64,000 bases of DNA from Lachnospiraceae bacterium (GTDB lineage: Bacteria; Bacillota; Clostridia; Lachnospirales; Lachnospiraceae): contig JAJXRY010000001.1 in assembly GCA_021628825.1 (NCBI GenBank), positions 124,001 through 188,000 of the forward strand, given 5' to 3'. How positions within the stretch are numbered: position 1 is the first letter of the stretch; each line of letters starts with the position of its first letter. A program made the translations under genes and the position numbers. The notes beneath the pieces were generated by a model that saw nothing but the letters and a program-made list of their open reading frames with translations, was not told the origin of the DNA and ran no database searches. Shown here in pieces: positions 40,257-50,515 of this stretch.

Positions 40257-41196
40257 ATGAAGATTGTATATATGGGAACACCGGACTTTTTCGGTGGCAC
40301 CGCTAAAGGCCATGATCGAAGCAGGACATACCATTACGGCGGTGGTGACGCAGCCGGATAAGCAGAAAGGCCGTGGCAAGGAGGTCTCCATGACGCCGGT
40401 GAAGGAATGTGCACTTTCCTATGGCATTCCGGTGTTGCAGCCGGTGAAGATCAAGGCACCTGAGGCCGTGGAAGAGCTTAAGAAATACGAAGCCGATATT
40501 TTTGTTGTTGTGGCATTCGGGCAGCTCCTGTCCGAAGAAATTTTAAATATGCCGAAGTTTGGATGCATCAATCTCCATGCTTCCCTGCTCCCGAAATATC
40601 GTGGTGCGGCACCGATTCAGTGGGCAATTTTAAATGGAGACAGGGAGACCGGAGTCACCATCCAGCAGATGGAAAAGGGATTAGATACCGGAGATATGTT
40701 AAGTCGTGTGGTCGTTCCGATTGCGGCAAAGGAAACCGGAGAAAGCCTGCATGATAAGCTCATGGAGGCAGGGGCCAGGCTTCTTGTAGAGACCCTTCCG
40801 CTGATTGAAGCAGGAAAGATTACGCCGGAAAAGCAGGACGAAAGCCTTGCAGACTTTTATGCGACGAAGCTGGATAAAGCGATGGGACGCATTGACTGGA
40901 CGAAGCCGGCAGAGGTGATTGAACGGTTTGTAAGAGGCCTTAATTCCTGGCCGAGCGCGTACACTTTTTATAAAGGCAAGACCTTAAAGATCTGGGATGC
41001 CGATGTGATCGAAGGAAAGGAAGGAGCCATTCCGGGAAGTGTCATCCGGACCGGAAAGGAATTCTTCGATATTGCCTGCGGCGAAGGCGCACTCCGGGTT
41101 CTGACCGTGCAGCTGGAAGGAAAGAAGAAAATGTCAGTAAAAGACTTCCTGTTGGGCTATGATGTCAGGGAAGAGAACTTTGACGTAACAGGCTGA
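40257..41196 (+). CDS. fmt: methionyl-tRNA formyltransferase, frameshifted
   Basis: Formylates initiator Met-tRNA using 10-formyl-THF. Starts MKIVYMGTPDFS; one extra T at about 40290 (ggactttttcgg) breaks the frame after 11 codons. Conserved NLHASLLPKYRGAAPIQWAI and ITIQQMEKGLDTGD-like region, C-terminal OB domain from about residue 205. Restored length is 312 residues. ATG 40257 has ggaaggag. Paired with def, which removes the same formyl group. Confidence 0.95.
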
Positions 41197-41232
41197 ACTG
41201 CTACAATTTGATAGATAAAGGAGGAAGAGACA

Positions 41233-41949
41233 ATGTTTTATGGATATGATCCAACCTATATTTTAGTAATCATTGGAGCAATCCTTTCCATGATTGCCAG
41301 CAGCTTTGTACAGAGCACCTACAGTAAATATTCAAGGGTACAGAGCCGTACCGGAATGACGGGGGCTCAGGCGGCACAACGGATTTTACAGATGTCCGGA
41401 ATCAATGATGTGCGTATCGAGCATGTGTCCGGACAGCTTACCGACCATTATGATCCATCCAAAAAGGTGGTCCGCTTATCGGACAGTGTATATGGAAGCA
41501 CTTCTGTTGCTGCAATCGGCGTGGCAGCGCATGAATGCGGACATGTGGTACAGCATCACAAAGGATATCTTCCTATGAAGATCCGTACCCTCCTTGTACC
41601 GGCAGCCAATCTGGGGTCTAAGCTTGGAATTCCGATTGTCCTGTTGGGACTGATTTTAGGTCTGGATTTCCACCTCCCGGACGGAACTTATTTTTCACTT
41701 GCACAGATCGGAGTGTATATTTTTACCTTTGCGGTATTGTTCCAGATCGTGACACTGCCCGTGGAGTTTAATGCTTCAAGCCGTGCCCTGCATATGCTGC
41801 GGGATTACGGAATGCTTGCACAGGATGAGGTATCCCAGAGCGGTAAGGTGTTAAAAGCCGCCGCCATGACCTATGTGGCAGCAGCTGCAGCCTCGATTTT
41901 ACAGCTTCTTCGTCTGCTCATGCTGACGGGACGAAGAAGACGGGATTAG
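41233..41949 (+). CDS. YugP-like zinc metallopeptidase
   Basis: A 238-residue membrane-associated neutral zinc peptidase of the YugP/DUF2268-like group often found between fmt and rsmB in Clostridia. The active site AHECGHVVQHHKG (HExxH) is near residue 97; there is an N-terminal membrane helix (YILVIIGAILSMIASSFV) and two or three further helices after the active site. ATG 41233 has aaaggagg. Its substrate is unknown. Confidence 0.88.
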   Translation: MFYGYDPTYILVIIGAILSMIASSFVQSTYSKYSRVQSRTGMTGAQAAQRILQMSGINDVRIEHVSGQLTDHYDPSKKVVRLSDSVYGSTSVAAIGVAAHECGHVVQHHKGYLPMKIRTLLVPAANLGSKLGIPIVLLGLILGLDFHLPDGTYFSLAQIGVYIFTFAVLFQIVTLPVEFNASSRALHMLRDYGMLAQDEVSQSGKVLKAAAMTYVAAAAASILQLLRLLMLTGRRRRD

Positions 41950-41965
41950 TACAGGAGATACGAAG

Positions 41966-43311
41966 TTGAACGAACGAGAACTGATTCTGGAGATGCTGAT
42001 GGAAATTCTGGAAAAGGGAACGTATTCCCATCTGGTGATCCGGAATGTCCTGAATAAATATGATTACTTAAAGCAGCCCTCGAAGGCCTTTATCAAACGG
42101 GTGACGGAGGGGACGATTGAAAAACAGATTACGATTGATTATGTCTTAAACCGCTATTCGAAGACGCCGGTTTCCAAGATGAAACCGCTGATCCGAAACC
42201 TCTTACGTTTAAGCGTTTACCAGTTACTGTTTATGGATTCCGTTCCGGACAGTGCCGTGTGCAATGAGGCGGTAAAGCTTGCCGGAAAGCGGGGCTTCCG
42301 TAATTTACAGGGCTTTGTAAACGGAGTGCTCCGGAACATTGCAAGGAATAAAGAGCAGATTGCTTATCCGGATGAAACCGATCCGGTGAAATGTTATTCC
42401 GTGCGCTATTCCATGCCGGAATGGCTGGTGACTCTGTTCCTTGAAGAACGTGGAGCGGAAGTTACAAAGCAGATTTTTTTGAAGAGATGCAGAAGGTACA
42501 TCCGGTGGTGCTGCGTTACTGCGGACCGGAAGAGGAAAAAGAGAAGTGGAAGCAGAGCGTGGAGGCACAGCAGATTACCTTGCGGCAGCACCCTTACCTT
42601 TCCTATGCCTATCGGATTGAGGGCGGGGAGGGCGTACAGAGTATTCCCGGCTATGCGGAAGGGCTTTTTACGGTACAGGATGTGAGCAGTATGCTGGTTA
42701 CCGAGGCGGCAGGATTACGCGGGGACGAGCTGTTACTGGATGTCTGTGCAGCTCCCGGAGGAAAGAGCCTGCATGCGGCAGGGATTTTAAAAGAGGGAAA
42801 TGTGATATCAAGGGATCTTACCGACAGTAAGGTGGCTTTGATTGAAGAAAACAGCAGAAGATGCAACTGCCCGAATATCCGGATCGAGGCTTTTGATGCT
42901 TCCAAACTGGATGAGAGCATGATCGGAAAGGCTGACGTGGTCTATGCCGATCTTCCCTGTTCCGGATTAGGAATTCTTGGGAAGAAGAGAGATATCCGTT
43001 ACCGGATGAATCCGGAGCAGATGAAGGGGCTTGTGGAGCTTCAACAGAAGATTCTGTCCGTTGTATGGCAGTATGTGAAGCCGGGTGGAACGCTTATGTA
43101 CAGTACCTGTACAATTCACAGGGCAGAGAATGAACAGATGGTTCAGTGGTTTACACAGAACTTTCCCTTTGAGCGGCAGAGTATGAAGGAGTATCTGCCG
43201 GAGGACTTAAGGGACAGTGAAGAGAACGGCATGCTGCAGCTTCTGCCGGGAATCCATCCGACCGATGGATTTTTCGTTGCGAAGCTGCGCAGGACGAACA
43301 AAAAGGAGTAA
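41966..43311 (+). CDS. rsmB: 16S rRNA (cytosine967-C5)-methyltransferase RsmB, frameshifted
   Basis: SAM-dependent rRNA m5C methyltransferase. N-terminal NusB-like RNA-binding domain (LRLSVYQLLFMDSVPDSAVC), then the catalytic domain: VCAAPGGKSLHAAGIL (SAM motif I), YADLPCSGLGILGKKRDIRY (motif IV with the Pro-Cys) and YSTCTIHRAENEQMV (motif VI with the catalytic Cys). One T-run error at about 42475 (cagatttttttgaag) splits the two domains. About 448 residues; TTG start at 41966. 9 bp before rlmN. Confidence 0.94.
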
Positions 43312-43320
43312 CGGACCGGA

Positions 43321-44355
43321 ATGGATATCAAATCAATGACTCTGCCCGAATTGCAGGAAGAAATGGCGGCAATTGGGGAAAAGAGCTTTCGGGCAAAACA
43401 ATTATATGAATGGATCCATGTCAAACTGGCACGCAGCTTTGATGAAATGACGAACCTTTCTGTGGCGTTACGGGAAACGTGTAAGGAGCGGTATGAGCTT
43501 ACCACCCTGCAGGTGGTACGGATGCAGGAATCCAGGCTTGACGGCACACGGAAATATCTGTTTGAGTTAAAAGACGGGAACCTTGTGGAGAGCGTGTTCA
43601 TGCGTTATAAGCATGGAAATAGCGTGTGCATTTCTTCCCAGGTGGGTTGTAAAATGGGATGCCGGTTCTGTGCCTCGACACTCGATGGCTGGGAACGGAA
43701 TCTGACGCCAGCAGAGATGCTCGATCAGATCTATGCGATTACAAGAGATACGAAGGAGCGCGTTTCCAATGTGGTAGTCATGGGAACCGGGGAACCGCTC
43801 GATAATTATGAGAACCTGCTCCGGTTTATTACGTTGCTTACCGATGAGCACGGGCTTCATATCAGCCAGCGGAATGTGACGGTTTCGACCTGTGGACTGG
43901 TGCCGAAGATACAGGAACTGGCACAGGAAAAGCTGCAGATTACCCTGGCGCTTTCCCTGCATGCCACAACGGATGAAAAGCGAAGAAAGCTTATGCCGAT
44001 TGCCAACCGGTATTCCATTACAGAGCTGATGGAGGCCTGTCAGAGCTACTTTGAACAGACGGGAAGGAGACTTACCTTTGAGTATTCCCTGGTGGGAGGA
44101 GTCAACGACACGCCGGAGGATGCAAGGGAATTGTGTGCACTGGTAAAGCCGCTCAACTGTCATGTGAATCTGATTCCGGTGAATCCGATCAAGGAACGGG
44201 ATTATGTGCAGTCAGAAACCAAAGCGATCCAGGCATTTAAAGGGAAACTGGAACGAAGCGGCATTCAGGTAACCGTGCGTCGTGAGATGGGAAGAGACAT
44301 CGACGGAGCCTGCGGGCAGCTGCGAAGAAGAGTGATTGCCCAGAAACAAGCCTGA
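43321..44355 (+). CDS. rlmN: 23S rRNA (adenine2503-C2)-methyltransferase RlmN
   Basis: 344-residue radical SAM methyltransferase, intact. Cluster motif CKMGCRFCAS (about residue 110), NVVVMGTGEPLDNYEN, SLHATTDEKRRKLMPI, and a C-terminal Cys in DIDGACGQL that forms the methylation intermediate. It also methylates A37 of some tRNAs. ATG 43321 lies 9 bp after rsmB. Confidence 0.97.
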   Translation: MDIKSMTLPELQEEMAAIGEKSFRAKQLYEWIHVKLARSFDEMTNLSVALRETCKERYELTTLQVVRMQESRLDGTRKYLFELKDGNLVESVFMRYKHGNSVCISSQVGCKMGCRFCASTLDGWERNLTPAEMLDQIYAITRDTKERVSNVVVMGTGEPLDNYENLLRFITLLTDEHGLHISQRNVTVSTCGLVPKIQELAQEKLQITLALSLHATTDEKRRKLMPIANRYSITELMEACQSYFEQTGRRLTFEYSLVGGVNDTPEDARELCALVKPLNCHVNLIPVNPIKERDYVQSETKAIQAFKGKLERSGIQVTVRREMGRDIDGACGQLRRRVIAQKQA

Positions 44356-44479
44356 TGCGTTGCTGTCAGAGTGGCAGGAGGTATGCAGGCGGCTTAGTTG
44401 CTTTTTTCCGGTCATCATGCTATGATATAGAACGATTATGGAGTGATATGCCCTGCCGGGCAGTCAGTGGGAGGTAAAG

Positions 44480-45216
44480 GTGTTACAGGCTTTTTCAGTT
44501 ACGGATATTGGAAAAAGACGACAACTAAATCAGGATTATGTGTTTGCACAGGAGACTCCTTTGGGCAATCTGGCGAATCTGTTTCTGGTAGCAGATGGCA
44601 TGGGAGGGCATAATGCCGGTGATTATGCATCGCGATATGCAGTGGAAACTGTAGTCCGGGAAGTAAAAGGAAGCTTTGAAAAGAGTCCGGTACGGATTTT
44701 GGGTAAGGCAATTAAGGTGGCAAATGACCAGATCCGCCGCAAGGCAGGCGAGGATGTGAGCCTATATGGGATGGGAACCACGATGGTGGCGGCAACCTGT
44801 ATTGGGCATTATCTTCAGGTGGCGAATGTGGGTGACAGCAGATTATATATCGTAAACGATGAAATACGGCAGATTACAAGGGATCATTCCCTGGTAGAAG
44901 AGATGGTACGGCTGGGAGGCATGGACGAAAAACCGCCAGAAATCATCCGGACAGGAATATTATTACGAGAGCCGTGGGAGCCAGGGCAGAAGTGGAGGTA
45001 GACTTCTTTAACGAAGAGCTGCGTCCGGGGGATCTGATTCTGATGTGTTCAGATGGTCTGACCAACATGTTAGAGGATGAAGAGATTCTAAAGATTATGA
45101 AGGGAGCCTATACCATTAAGGAAAAGGCGCAGCGCCTGATTGACGGTGCGAATGAGCATGGTGGGAAAGACAACATTGCAGTAATAATAATTGATGCCTT
45201 TGCGAAGGATATATAA
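44480..45216 (+). CDS. Stp1/PrpC-type PP2C protein phosphatase, frameshifted
   Basis: Metal-dependent Ser/Thr phosphatase that reverses PrkC phosphorylation. Motifs: SVTDIGKRRQLNQDYVF, LFLVADGMGGHNAGDYAS (metal-binding Asp), NVGDSRLYIVNDEIRQIT, DLILMCSDGLTNML and the final GGKDNIAVIIID. The frame breaks at about 44930-44990 (gacgaaaaaccgcc). About 245 residues, GTG start. 10 bp before prkC, the usual phosphatase-kinase pair. Confidence 0.94.
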
Positions 45217-45226
45217 GAGGTAGAAG

Positions 45227-47356
45227 ATGATTAAAATTGGGATGATAATTGGAGACAGATACGAAATACTCGAAAAAATCGGTACGGGTGGAATGTCTGA
45301 TGTATATAAAGCTAAGGACCATAAGCTGAACCGTTTCGTTGCCGCTAAGGTTTTAAAGCAGGAATTCAGTGAGAATGCGAACTTTGTATCAAAGTTCCGG
45401 ATTGAAGCGCAGGCGGCAGCAGGACTGATGCACCCGAATGTAGTAAATGTGTATGATGTAGGTGAGGAAGATGGCATTTACTATATCGTCATGGAGCTTG
45501 TAGAGGGGATCACCCTTAAGAAATATATTGAAAAGAAAGCCAGACTGTCGGTAAAGGAGGCCATCAGTATTGCCATCCAGATCAGTATGGGAATTGAGGC
45601 GGCACACAACAATCACATTATCCACCGTGATATCAAGCCTCAGAATGTCATTATTTCCAAAGAAGGAAAGGTGAAGGTTACGGATTTCGGCATTGCCAAG
45701 GCAGCGACCAGCAATACCATTACCTCAAATGTGATGGGATCCGTTCATTATACATCGCCGGAACAGGCAAGAGGGGGATACTCGGATGAAAAGAGCGATA
45801 TTTATTCCCTCGGCATTACCCTGTTTGAAATGCTGACAGGGCGTGTCCCGTTTAATGGAGAAACTACCGTTGCAATTGCAATTAAACATATACAGGAGGA
45901 GCTTCCTTCTCCCAGGGAGTTTGTTTCGGAAATTCCGGTCAGCGTCGAGCAGATAGTGTTCAAATGCTGTCAGAAGAGTCCGGACAGAAGATATCAGTCC
46001 ATGGGTGAACTGATTGTGGACCTGAAGAAGTCCTTGATGAATCCGGATGAGGATTTTGTGAAGGTAACCGATCCCGATGAGGATGGAGCAACCAAGGCGA
46101 TCAGTGACCGTGAGATGGTATCCATCAAGAAGCAGTACAGGGACCGGGAATCCATGGAGGATGCGATGCATCTTCGTAAGGAACAGGGACGTGAAGAGAG
46201 AAGCAGCAAGACATTCCACAAAACCGGCGTTATGTTGAGGAGCCGGATGACTATGATACCGATGATGAGGATGATTACGATCCTAAAATGGAAAAACTTA
46301 CTACCATACTTGCGGTCGTGGCAGCTATTCTGATCGGAGCAATTATTCTGTTTCTGGTGGGTAAAACACTTGGCGTTTTTGACTTCGGAAGTAATAAGGA
46401 AGAAAACGTACAGGAAGATGTGAAGCAGATCAAGATGATCGATGTGGTCGGACAGGACGCGGATGCGGTGAAGAAAGCACTGGTGGAGGTCGGACTGACA
46501 CCTGTCATTGAATATGAAGAAAACAGTGAATATGCCAAGGATATCGTTATCCGCTGCAGCGTCAGTGAAGGAACCGTGATCCCCTCCGGAACGGAAGTGA
46601 TTCTTACAGTCAGTGCGGGCGTAGAAGGCGTGGAGGTTCCAGATGTCGTCGGAATGACCGAAGCAGAGGCAGTATCCACACTGGTTAATAAAGGGTTTGT
46701 TCCCAATAAAGTAGACGGATATGACGACTTTATTAAAGAGGGATCCATTATCAGCCAGGATCCGGTAGCCGGAAGCAAAGCGCCGTCAGGCGCCTCCATT
46801 ACGATTCGTATCAGCAAGGGTGCAGATACCCAGAAAAAGCAGGTGCCGGATCTGATGGGCAAGGATGAAATGACGGCAACCGCACTTCTTGCAGAGGCAG
46901 GACTTGAAGTCGGTACAGTATCCGAAGTAAATAACGATTCGGTAACCGAGGGACTTGTCTGCTATCAGAGCTATTCCGCAGGCTCCTATGCGCCGGAAGG
47001 AACGAAGGTAGATATTAATGTAAGCCTTGGCCCCATCCAGTCCACTTACAAATTTGTAGACAGTATTGCGGCTCCAACGAAGGAAGAGGATCCGAATTTT
47101 AAATCAGGAACACTGGTAACCGTTACGGTATATGCAGACGATGGAACACAGCTCCTGAGTACCCAGACGGATTCGTTCCCGGTTCCACAGCAGAATATTT
47201 CGGGAATCAAGAGTGCAACCGGTGTAATCCTGTTCCAGTATACGAATGTCAATGAGGCTACCACCATTACGAACGATGACGGAAGCGTAACCACGATTGA
47301 CGGCACTACCGAAAAGCAAGGAGATACGGAGAGCGGTAGCATTTACTGCGGAGTAA
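45227..47356 (+). CDS. prkC: PASTA-domain Ser/Thr kinase PrkC, frameshifted
   Basis: Membrane kinase that senses peptidoglycan fragments or lipid II and controls growth and germination. Cytosolic kinase domain: GTGGMSDVYKAKDHKLNRFV, the VAIK-like Lys, HRDIKPQNVII catalytic loop, DFGIAKAATSN, SPEQARGGYSDEKSDIYSLG. Then an acidic juxtamembrane region, one helix (LTTILAVVAAILIGAIILFL), and three PASTA repeats (about 46430-47030). Breaks at about 46225 and in the last 15 codons; I place the true stop at TAA 47354-47356, because without an indel there the frame would run straight into rsgA. Confidence 0.92.
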
Positions 47357-47367
47357 AGTTTTTGAGT

Positions 47368-48243
47368 ATGAATGGTAAAATCATTAAAGGAATTGCCGGG
47401 TTTTATTACGTGCATACCGAAAAGGGAATTTTTGAATGTAAGGCAAAAGGGGCTTTCCGTAAGGAAAAGGTAAAGCCCCTTGTTGGCGATAATGTAGAAA
47501 TTGAGCTGCTCGATGAAGGGCAGCTTCTTGGCAATATTAAGGAAATTCTGCCGCGGAAAAATGCCTTGATCCGTCCGGCATCTGCCAATATCGATCAGGC
47601 TCTTGTGATTTTCGCGATTGTGAAGCCTGACCCGAATTATAATCTGCTTGACCGCTTCCTGATTTTGATGCAGAAGCAGGAGATCCCTACGGTGATCTGC
47701 TTTAATAAGAAGGATCTTGCATCGGAAAAGGAGCAGGAAGAGCTTCTTGCAGCCTACAACACAAGCGGCTGTGAGGTACTGTTTGTAAGCGGCAGGGAAG
47801 AAGAGGGCATTGACCGGATCCGTGAAATCCTCCGTGGTAAGACAACGGTGGTGGCAGGTCCAAGCGGTGTCGGCAAGTCCACGATTGTCAACAGCCTTAC
47901 ACCGGAAGCACATATGGAGACAGGAGAGATCAGCCGTAAGATCGAACGTGGAAAGCATACCACCCGCCATGCGGAGCTGTTTGCCGTCGAGGCAGACACC
48001 TATATTATGGATACGCCGGGCTTTACCTCCCTGTACATTGAAGGCATGGAAAAGGAAGAACTGAAAGAGTTTTACCCCGAATTCCTGCCATATGAACCCT
48101 ATTGCAGGTTCGGGGGCTGCGTACATCTGAGCGAACCGGTCTGCGGAGTGAAGGAAGCCCTTGCAGAAGGGAAGATCAGTCCGATCCGCTATGAGAATTA
48201 TAAGCTGTTGTACGAAGAACTGAAGGAGAGGAAGAAGTATTGA
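47368..48243 (+). CDS. rsgA: ribosome small subunit-dependent GTPase A
   Basis: Circularly permuted GTPase that checks 30S maturation. OB fold at the N terminus (MNGKIIKGIAGFYYVHTE), then permuted G motifs: FNKKDL (G4), GPSGVGKSTIVNSL (G1), DTPGFTSLYI (G3), and a C-terminal zinc motif with Cys in CRFGGCVHLSEPVCGVKEA. 291 residues. ATG 47368 is chosen by homology of the OB fold; a ggag stands 17 bases upstream. In the given sequence the frame is open from prkC across this start, which I regard as an artefact. Confidence 0.94.
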   Translation: MNGKIIKGIAGFYYVHTEKGIFECKAKGAFRKEKVKPLVGDNVEIELLDEGQLLGNIKEILPRKNALIRPASANIDQALVIFAIVKPDPNYNLLDRFLILMQKQEIPTVICFNKKDLASEKEQEELLAAYNTSGCEVLFVSGREEEGIDRIREILRGKTTVVAGPSGVGKSTIVNSLTPEAHMETGEISRKIERGKHTTRHAELFAVEADTYIMDTPGFTSLYIEGMEKEELKEFYPEFLPYEPYCRFGGCVHLSEPVCGVKEALAEGKISPIRYENYKLLYEELKERKKY

Positions 48244-48275
48244 GAGTGTGGCATTGCGGAACACTCTCTATTTTA
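48242..48275 (+). terminator. intrinsic terminator after rsgA
   Basis: gagagtgt (48242-48249) / acactctc (48261-48268) then tattttat. It ends the priA-rsgA block; the following 200 bp to 48480 are AT-rich with no gene seen. Confidence 0.75.
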
Positions 48276-48479
48276 TTTAATTTTTTTCAAATACAAAAAT
48301 TACAATCTTACTAAATAATTTGCTATCACGATGTAGAAACATATACATGACAGATAATCCTCTATGTTCTGTTTTTTTACAATATAACAACATTATTTTT
48401 CCAATTTATGGTATAAAGATAATAAAAGGATTATACTGATGAACAATATAGATTTAGATTAGACACAGCAGGGGGAATG

Positions 48480-49814
48480 ATGATGCAGAGTGAAAAATTA
48501 TGGAAAAAGTTTTGCACACATCTGAAGAAATACGATGGGTACAAACGGAACCGTTTTGTTTTGATTTTATAAAAGAGAGTAAAGGAAGTACACAGCTTTT
48601 TCCTGTTGATGATTATCTGGAAGGAATTACATTGGATAATAGGCAGATTTCTATGTATATGACCAGAGCAATGCAGGTGCATGAAGGAGTAGCCCATTTT
48701 AATACAGATATTGTCATAAAGGGAAAACAAGGTGAGAATAGAAATCTTATCGGATTACGATTTACCGGAGGGATCCTTGGATTGCTGTTCATGCCCGACA
48801 AATTAAATATTGACATGACAAAACGGGGAAATTATAAGGTGACCTGTAAAGAGGACCGGATAGAACAGGAAGTGCTGATCGGAGAAAAGAAATATACAAT
48901 TTCAGTGGAATCTTCTTTGTATGAGCATTGTGGAGTAGCAGGAAAATCGCTGATAAATGATCAGGTTATATTAGAGGTTGTTGCAGCAGATGGAATTGGC
49001 AGGAAAGATATTGTTCCTATTTATAACGCGGTATATAAAATGTGTCAGTTCCTTACCTTCCGGAAAAATGTACAATTTAGTAAGGTAGAACTTCTGGTTG
49101 AGGATTGTTGGCATGGAGAAGTATTTCTTACAGCCGGAGCTACAGTGTTTTCCAGAGATCATTTTGAAAAAGCAACGGAAAAGGATTGGATCAGATGTAT
49201 TTCATTTGAGACAATGAAGGAATGCATGGGTACATTGTTCAAAAATGATTTATGTAGAGAAAGTAAATAAACCATATTTTTTTCACTGAACTTTTTTTAC
49301 CCGAAAAATGATGCAGATGAGAATTGGATATCTCTGGAAAAAATCAGAAATATCTGTACGGCGCTCGAGTGTGAGGCTGTGCTTCAAAAATTATCGGCAG
49401 AGGACAACCCTAACTTCAAAGATTTGATGGAAAGTGTAAAGAATATGGTGAAGGCCCATAAAGAGAGCTCGAATGCACTTCCTCCCAAGGCATATGATCT
49501 GATCAATAGCAGTATCAGTCATTGGGATTTTTGCGGCAGCAGATAAGGTAAAGGCTCTCTTTCAAAAAAATATTATGAAATTATACTTCAGTCGGAATGC
49601 TTTGAGACAAGTCAGGCAAAAATTTGAAGAGGGAATTGACCGGATTATCAGATTGCGGAATAGAACAACTCATGGTAATTTCGCAAGTGTTTCCAATGAA
49701 GATGCCATGGTGGCTGTGAATCTGATGAACATAATCTATATCAGCCGGCTGGACCGTCTGGGATTATCTAAGGATGTAATAAGACATTTGATAGTGCGAA
49801 GGGTTGTGTACTGA
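48480..49814 (+). CDS. HEPN-domain protein with beta-rich N-terminal domain (ApeA-like plan), frameshifted
   Basis: A two-domain protein of about 440 residues. The N-terminal 250 residues are beta-rich (DDYLEGITLDNRQISMYM, LIGLRFTGGILGLLFMPD). The C-terminal part is helical and ends with RIIRLRNRTTHGNFASVS, in which R-N-R-T-T-H is the R-x4-H motif of HEPN ribonucleases. This plan resembles ApeA-like and other HEPN phage-defence proteins; the resemblance is by eye. Frame breaks near 48545, 49275 (T7 runs), 49525 and 49565. The start is uncertain: ATG 48480/48483 follow ggggg, while 48500 opens the downstream frame directly. The gene is AT-rich and lies in an accessory island with a nuclease, a recombinase and a toxin-antitoxin locus, which supports a defence role. 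Confidence 0.55.
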
Positions 49815-49818
49815 GAGG

Positions 49819-50268
49819 ATGAAAGATAGGGGAGTAAAAGACAATTAAAAAGACAACCGATAAAGAAAATATTGAAGTGTATAGTGTAGGAAAAAAATTA
49901 ATTGGGAAATATACAAATGTATAACTGAAGATATAAGAACAGATGAGGTTATAATAACGGATAATCAAATTCAACACATTAAAGACAGACACCCGGAGGC
50001 TTATGATAAAGTGTTAAACAACATTCAGGAAGCAATCAGAGCTCCGGATTATATCATCAAGGATAAGCATGAATACACAGGGTTAGTGGTTAAGAGAATA
50101 GAAACTCCCAATGGGATCTTGCAGGTTGTATTGAGATTATGTACTTCAGAAGATGAACAGGGATATAAGAACTCTATCATTTCCTGTTGGGAGCTTAGTG
50201 AGAAAAGACTACAGAACTACTTGAGGAATAAAGAAATTCTTTACAGTCGGGGAATAAACAGGATATAA
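49819..50268 (+). CDS. PBECR-like small nuclease, frameshifted N terminus
   Basis: The C-terminal 100 residues are open and clear: VIITDNQIQHIKDRHPEAYD, then IRAPDYIIKDKHE and the end NYLRNKEILYSRG. A D.Q..HI..RHPE signature with a catalytic His, followed by 'P.YI' and a Lys/Arg-bearing beta strand, is the pattern of the phage Barnase-EndoU-ColicinE5/D-RelE-like (PBECR) nuclease domains. From ATG 49819 the frame is broken by A-run errors at about 49846 and about 49920; restored length is about 148 residues. It starts 5 bp after the HEPN gene, so is likely co-transcribed. RNase activity is inferred. Confidence 0.55.
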
Positions 50269-50269
50269 T
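50240..50269 (+). promoter_or_regulatory. promoter at the end of the PBECR-like gene, driving a possible RNA
   Basis: TTTACA (50240-50245), 18-bp spacer, TATAAT (50264-50269). It points into a folded region without a good gene. Confidence 0.5.
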
Positions 50270-50285
50270 GTAAGTACAATAAGAG

Positions 50286-50378
50286 AAGAACTATCTGAGG
50301 TGGTAAATTTCGTTGCAACCACGCACCCTATGGGTCAAAAAGAGATGCAGGAGAGGCGACGCCTGCCGGATAGTTCTT
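50286..50378 (+). ncRNA. structured element, possible non-coding RNA of unknown class
   Basis: A closing stem aagaactatc (50286-50295) / gatagttctt (50369-50378), perfect over 10 bp, encloses three hairpins: gtggt...accac (50300-50322), accc-tat-gggt (50325-50335) and gcagg...cctgc (50347-50366). A promoter lies just upstream and a palindrome 40 bp downstream. A short frame (begins MGQKEMQERR at 50330) crosses it but lacks a ribosome-binding site. I cannot match it to any known RNA class. Confidence 0.45.
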
Positions 50379-50416
50379 TGCTTATAAAAAGGTTGTAAAT
50401 TGTGCTTATTCTAATG

Positions 50417-50438
50417 ACCATCACAATATTGTGGTGGT
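50417..50438. terminator. 22-bp palindrome, possible end of the RNA
   Basis: accatcacaat / attgtggtggt, paired at 10 of 11 positions, followed by tatattattgtt. Confidence 0.4.
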
Positions 50439-50483
50439 TATATTATTGTTCAAACGAAGGATAGAGGCAACATAAGTCAAATA

Positions 50484-50513
50484 AAAAGACAACCCTTTAC
50501 GAGTTGCCTTGAT
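50484..50513 (-). terminator. terminator of the recombinase gene
   Basis: On the - strand: ggcaac, loop, gttgtc (one wobble), then tttttat, starting 3 bp after the recombinase stop. Confidence 0.6.
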
Positions 50514-50515
50514 GA

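Noticed and set aside
50330..50398. Small gene starting MGQKEMQERR
   Set aside because: It lacks a ribosome-binding site and lies across the stems of the structured element; kept only as a remark.
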